The notes below the pieces were generated by a model, which was not told where the DNA came from, did not search any database, and saw only the letters and a list, made by a program, of their open reading frames with translations. 64,000 nucleotides of DNA from Aphrophora alni. Taxonomy: Eukaryota; Arthropoda; Insecta; Hemiptera; Aphrophoridae. Location: positions 82,882,060 through 82,946,059 of the forward strand of contig OY740767.1 in NCBI GenBank assembly GCA_963513935.1, in the 5' to 3' direction. This document shows positions 62,726 to 64,000 of the stretch, piece after piece; position 1 is the stretch's first letter, and every line of letters starts with the position of its first letter. Made by a program: the position numbers and the translations under genes.

Positions 62726-63110
62726 CGTTCAAAATATGGGGGTAATTTTTTAATATCTTACAATAAACGGTAAAAATACAGTAACTTAAAGTATCTTTTT
62801 TATTTGTGAAAAAAAAAAAAAAAAATGTGCTAAATTAAAGTTTGCAAAGAAAATTTGGTGCTTAAAATATAGGTGCAATATCTTTGAGTAAACGGTAATA
62901 GAATATTTTGTGTAAAAGTGAAGATCGTAAAATAAGCTGTTGTTTAAAATATGGGGGGAATATGTTGTAGTAAACAGTAAAACAAATGTTTCGTATAAAA
63001 GTGAAGATTGTAAAAAATTATTGATGTTGATACTATGGAGCAATATATTAAAGTAAACTGTAATAAAATGTTTGATGTAAAAGTGAAGATAATAAAGAAC
63101 GTTTTATGTT
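62726..63110. repeat. 82-83-bp degenerate minisatellite
   Basis: The phrase AAAAGTGAAGAT recurs at 62914, 62997 and 63079, and GTAAAC(G/A/T)GTAA recurs about 82 bp apart near 62889, 62970 and 63052. AAAATATGGGGG-like phrases mark each unit. A fourth, leftmost unit (from about 62726) is interrupted by an A-run at 62809-62825. The minus-strand frame at 62786-63043 is a by-product of this repeat. Confidence 0.85.
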
Positions 63111-64000
63111 TAATTTACCAAAGTTTTCCTTTTATTTTACAATAAATTGAATAAATGCTATATTGGTATGACATGCATATAGTTGCCTACAATTGTTATT
63201 ACTAACCGGGATGAGTTTATTACTTTATTTTGTTTTGTTTGTATCTTGCTTAATTTTAGTCGTAAATGACTAATAAGGTAATGTATGTTTTACATTATGT
63301 TATTTAAAAATAACCTGCATATGTAATAGTTTTCTAGTACTCTAGGCTCAAGTGTAATGTTTTTCTTTACTTATTTCCCCCTCTTTTAAATTATCATCAT
63401 AGAGATCTAGCATATATACACCTAAAATTTACCTGTAAATATCTGGTTAATAATATGAATAAATTGATAGAAATATCATTAGAAAATGTGTTATTAATAC
63501 GTTATATCGTCGGTTATTAGGTAATTTATTATTTCTTACATTTTGGGGGATTAGTATTGCGGTTACGACAAATGTAAACTACAAAAAAATGTACATTAAA
63601 ATAAACCCGTAAATCGAACCGACATTAAATTTGTTAATCTATTTTTCCTGTACATTTTATGCGCATTATGTATTATGAAGTTTATATATTTAATAACTAC
63701 GTACAATATTATAATTATAGTTGCTTAGCCGTACATTGACTAATCTCATTTTCCCGTCTTAAGAACAACTGTTTCGGGGTCATTCCACCAAATAAAAAGG
63801 AATTAGGTGACTTATGGCCAGGTTTAAATTAAAAATAATATAAGATACCACAATTATTCTGAGTTATTTATTGAACATATAACTTGGTAATCTAATACAG
63901 TCATACAGATAATGTAATTTCTTGAACTATTTTATAATTAATATAATGATATACAGAACAAATATTAACTTATAATTTATTGTTAAATACTTATTTTGTT
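63111..64000. other. No gene seen
   Basis: AT-rich noncoding DNA to the end of the window; nothing recognised. Confidence 0.55.

Noticed and set aside
62786..63043. 85-codon minus-strand open frame
   Set aside because: It is produced by the 82-83-bp minisatellite and repeats with it.
1..64000. CRISPR arrays, bacterial operons or organelle DNA
   Set aside because: No regularly spaced repeats with unique spacers, no ribosome-binding-site-led genes and no tRNA or rRNA clusters; the composition and retroelements are those of a nuclear animal genome.

Overview
The window is AT-rich eukaryotic DNA with no intact protein-coding gene that I can support. It is most likely arthropod, probably insect. 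The reasons are the strong A/T bias, the low CpG content outside a few small patches, scattered CCTAA/TTAGG-type motifs (the canonical arthropod telomere unit), and decayed transposable elements of types common in insect genomes: mariner/Tc1-like transposases, Penelope-like elements (PLEs) with a GIY-YIG domain, and I/R1/Jockey- or RTE-like reverse transcriptases. I cannot name a species. It could be intergenic sequence or the inside of a very large intron.

Layout. 1-5.4 kb: two fragments of Tc1/mariner-type transposases and a nested palindrome carrying two CRE-like half sites. 5.4-8.4 kb: a small foldback element, then two head-to-head PLE relics. The plus-strand relic is followed by a sequence that folds as a hammerhead ribozyme. 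8.4-16 kb: mostly featureless, with an unexplained 65-codon open frame at 11.7 kb and a weak mariner tail at 14 kb. 16.0-16.3 kb: a third PLE relic. 18.2 kb: a degenerate hammerhead-like motif. 22.0-22.3 kb: a CpG-rich patch with a CRE palindrome. 24-26.7 kb: a transposon graveyard (dispersed repeat, mariner, minus-strand reverse transcriptase, plus-strand reverse transcriptase tail). 27-33 kb: three protein-like orphan open frames, a 59-bp minisatellite whose unit holds two dyads, and microsatellites. 37-42 kb: a pair of ~150-bp direct repeats about 3 kb apart and another reverse transcriptase tail. 42-52 kb: little beyond microsatellites. 52-58 kb: an 88-bp tandem duplication, a strong foldback MITE-like element, a GC-richer region with a second CRE palindrome, a degenerate CCTAA tract and a 45-codon minus-strand ORF. 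62.7-63.1 kb: an 82-83-bp degenerate minisatellite.

Nothing here suggests genes acting together; the shared theme is insertion and decay of selfish elements. The most notable item is the PLE plus hammerhead locus at 7.0-8.4 kb. The two relics there have lost different parts of the GIY-YIG nuclease, and the ribozyme core is still fully conserved. Most short open frames in the window are chance openings in AT-rich DNA; the few that read like protein are flagged with low confidence. All protein identifications come from reading translations by eye against remembered family motifs. No database search was done.
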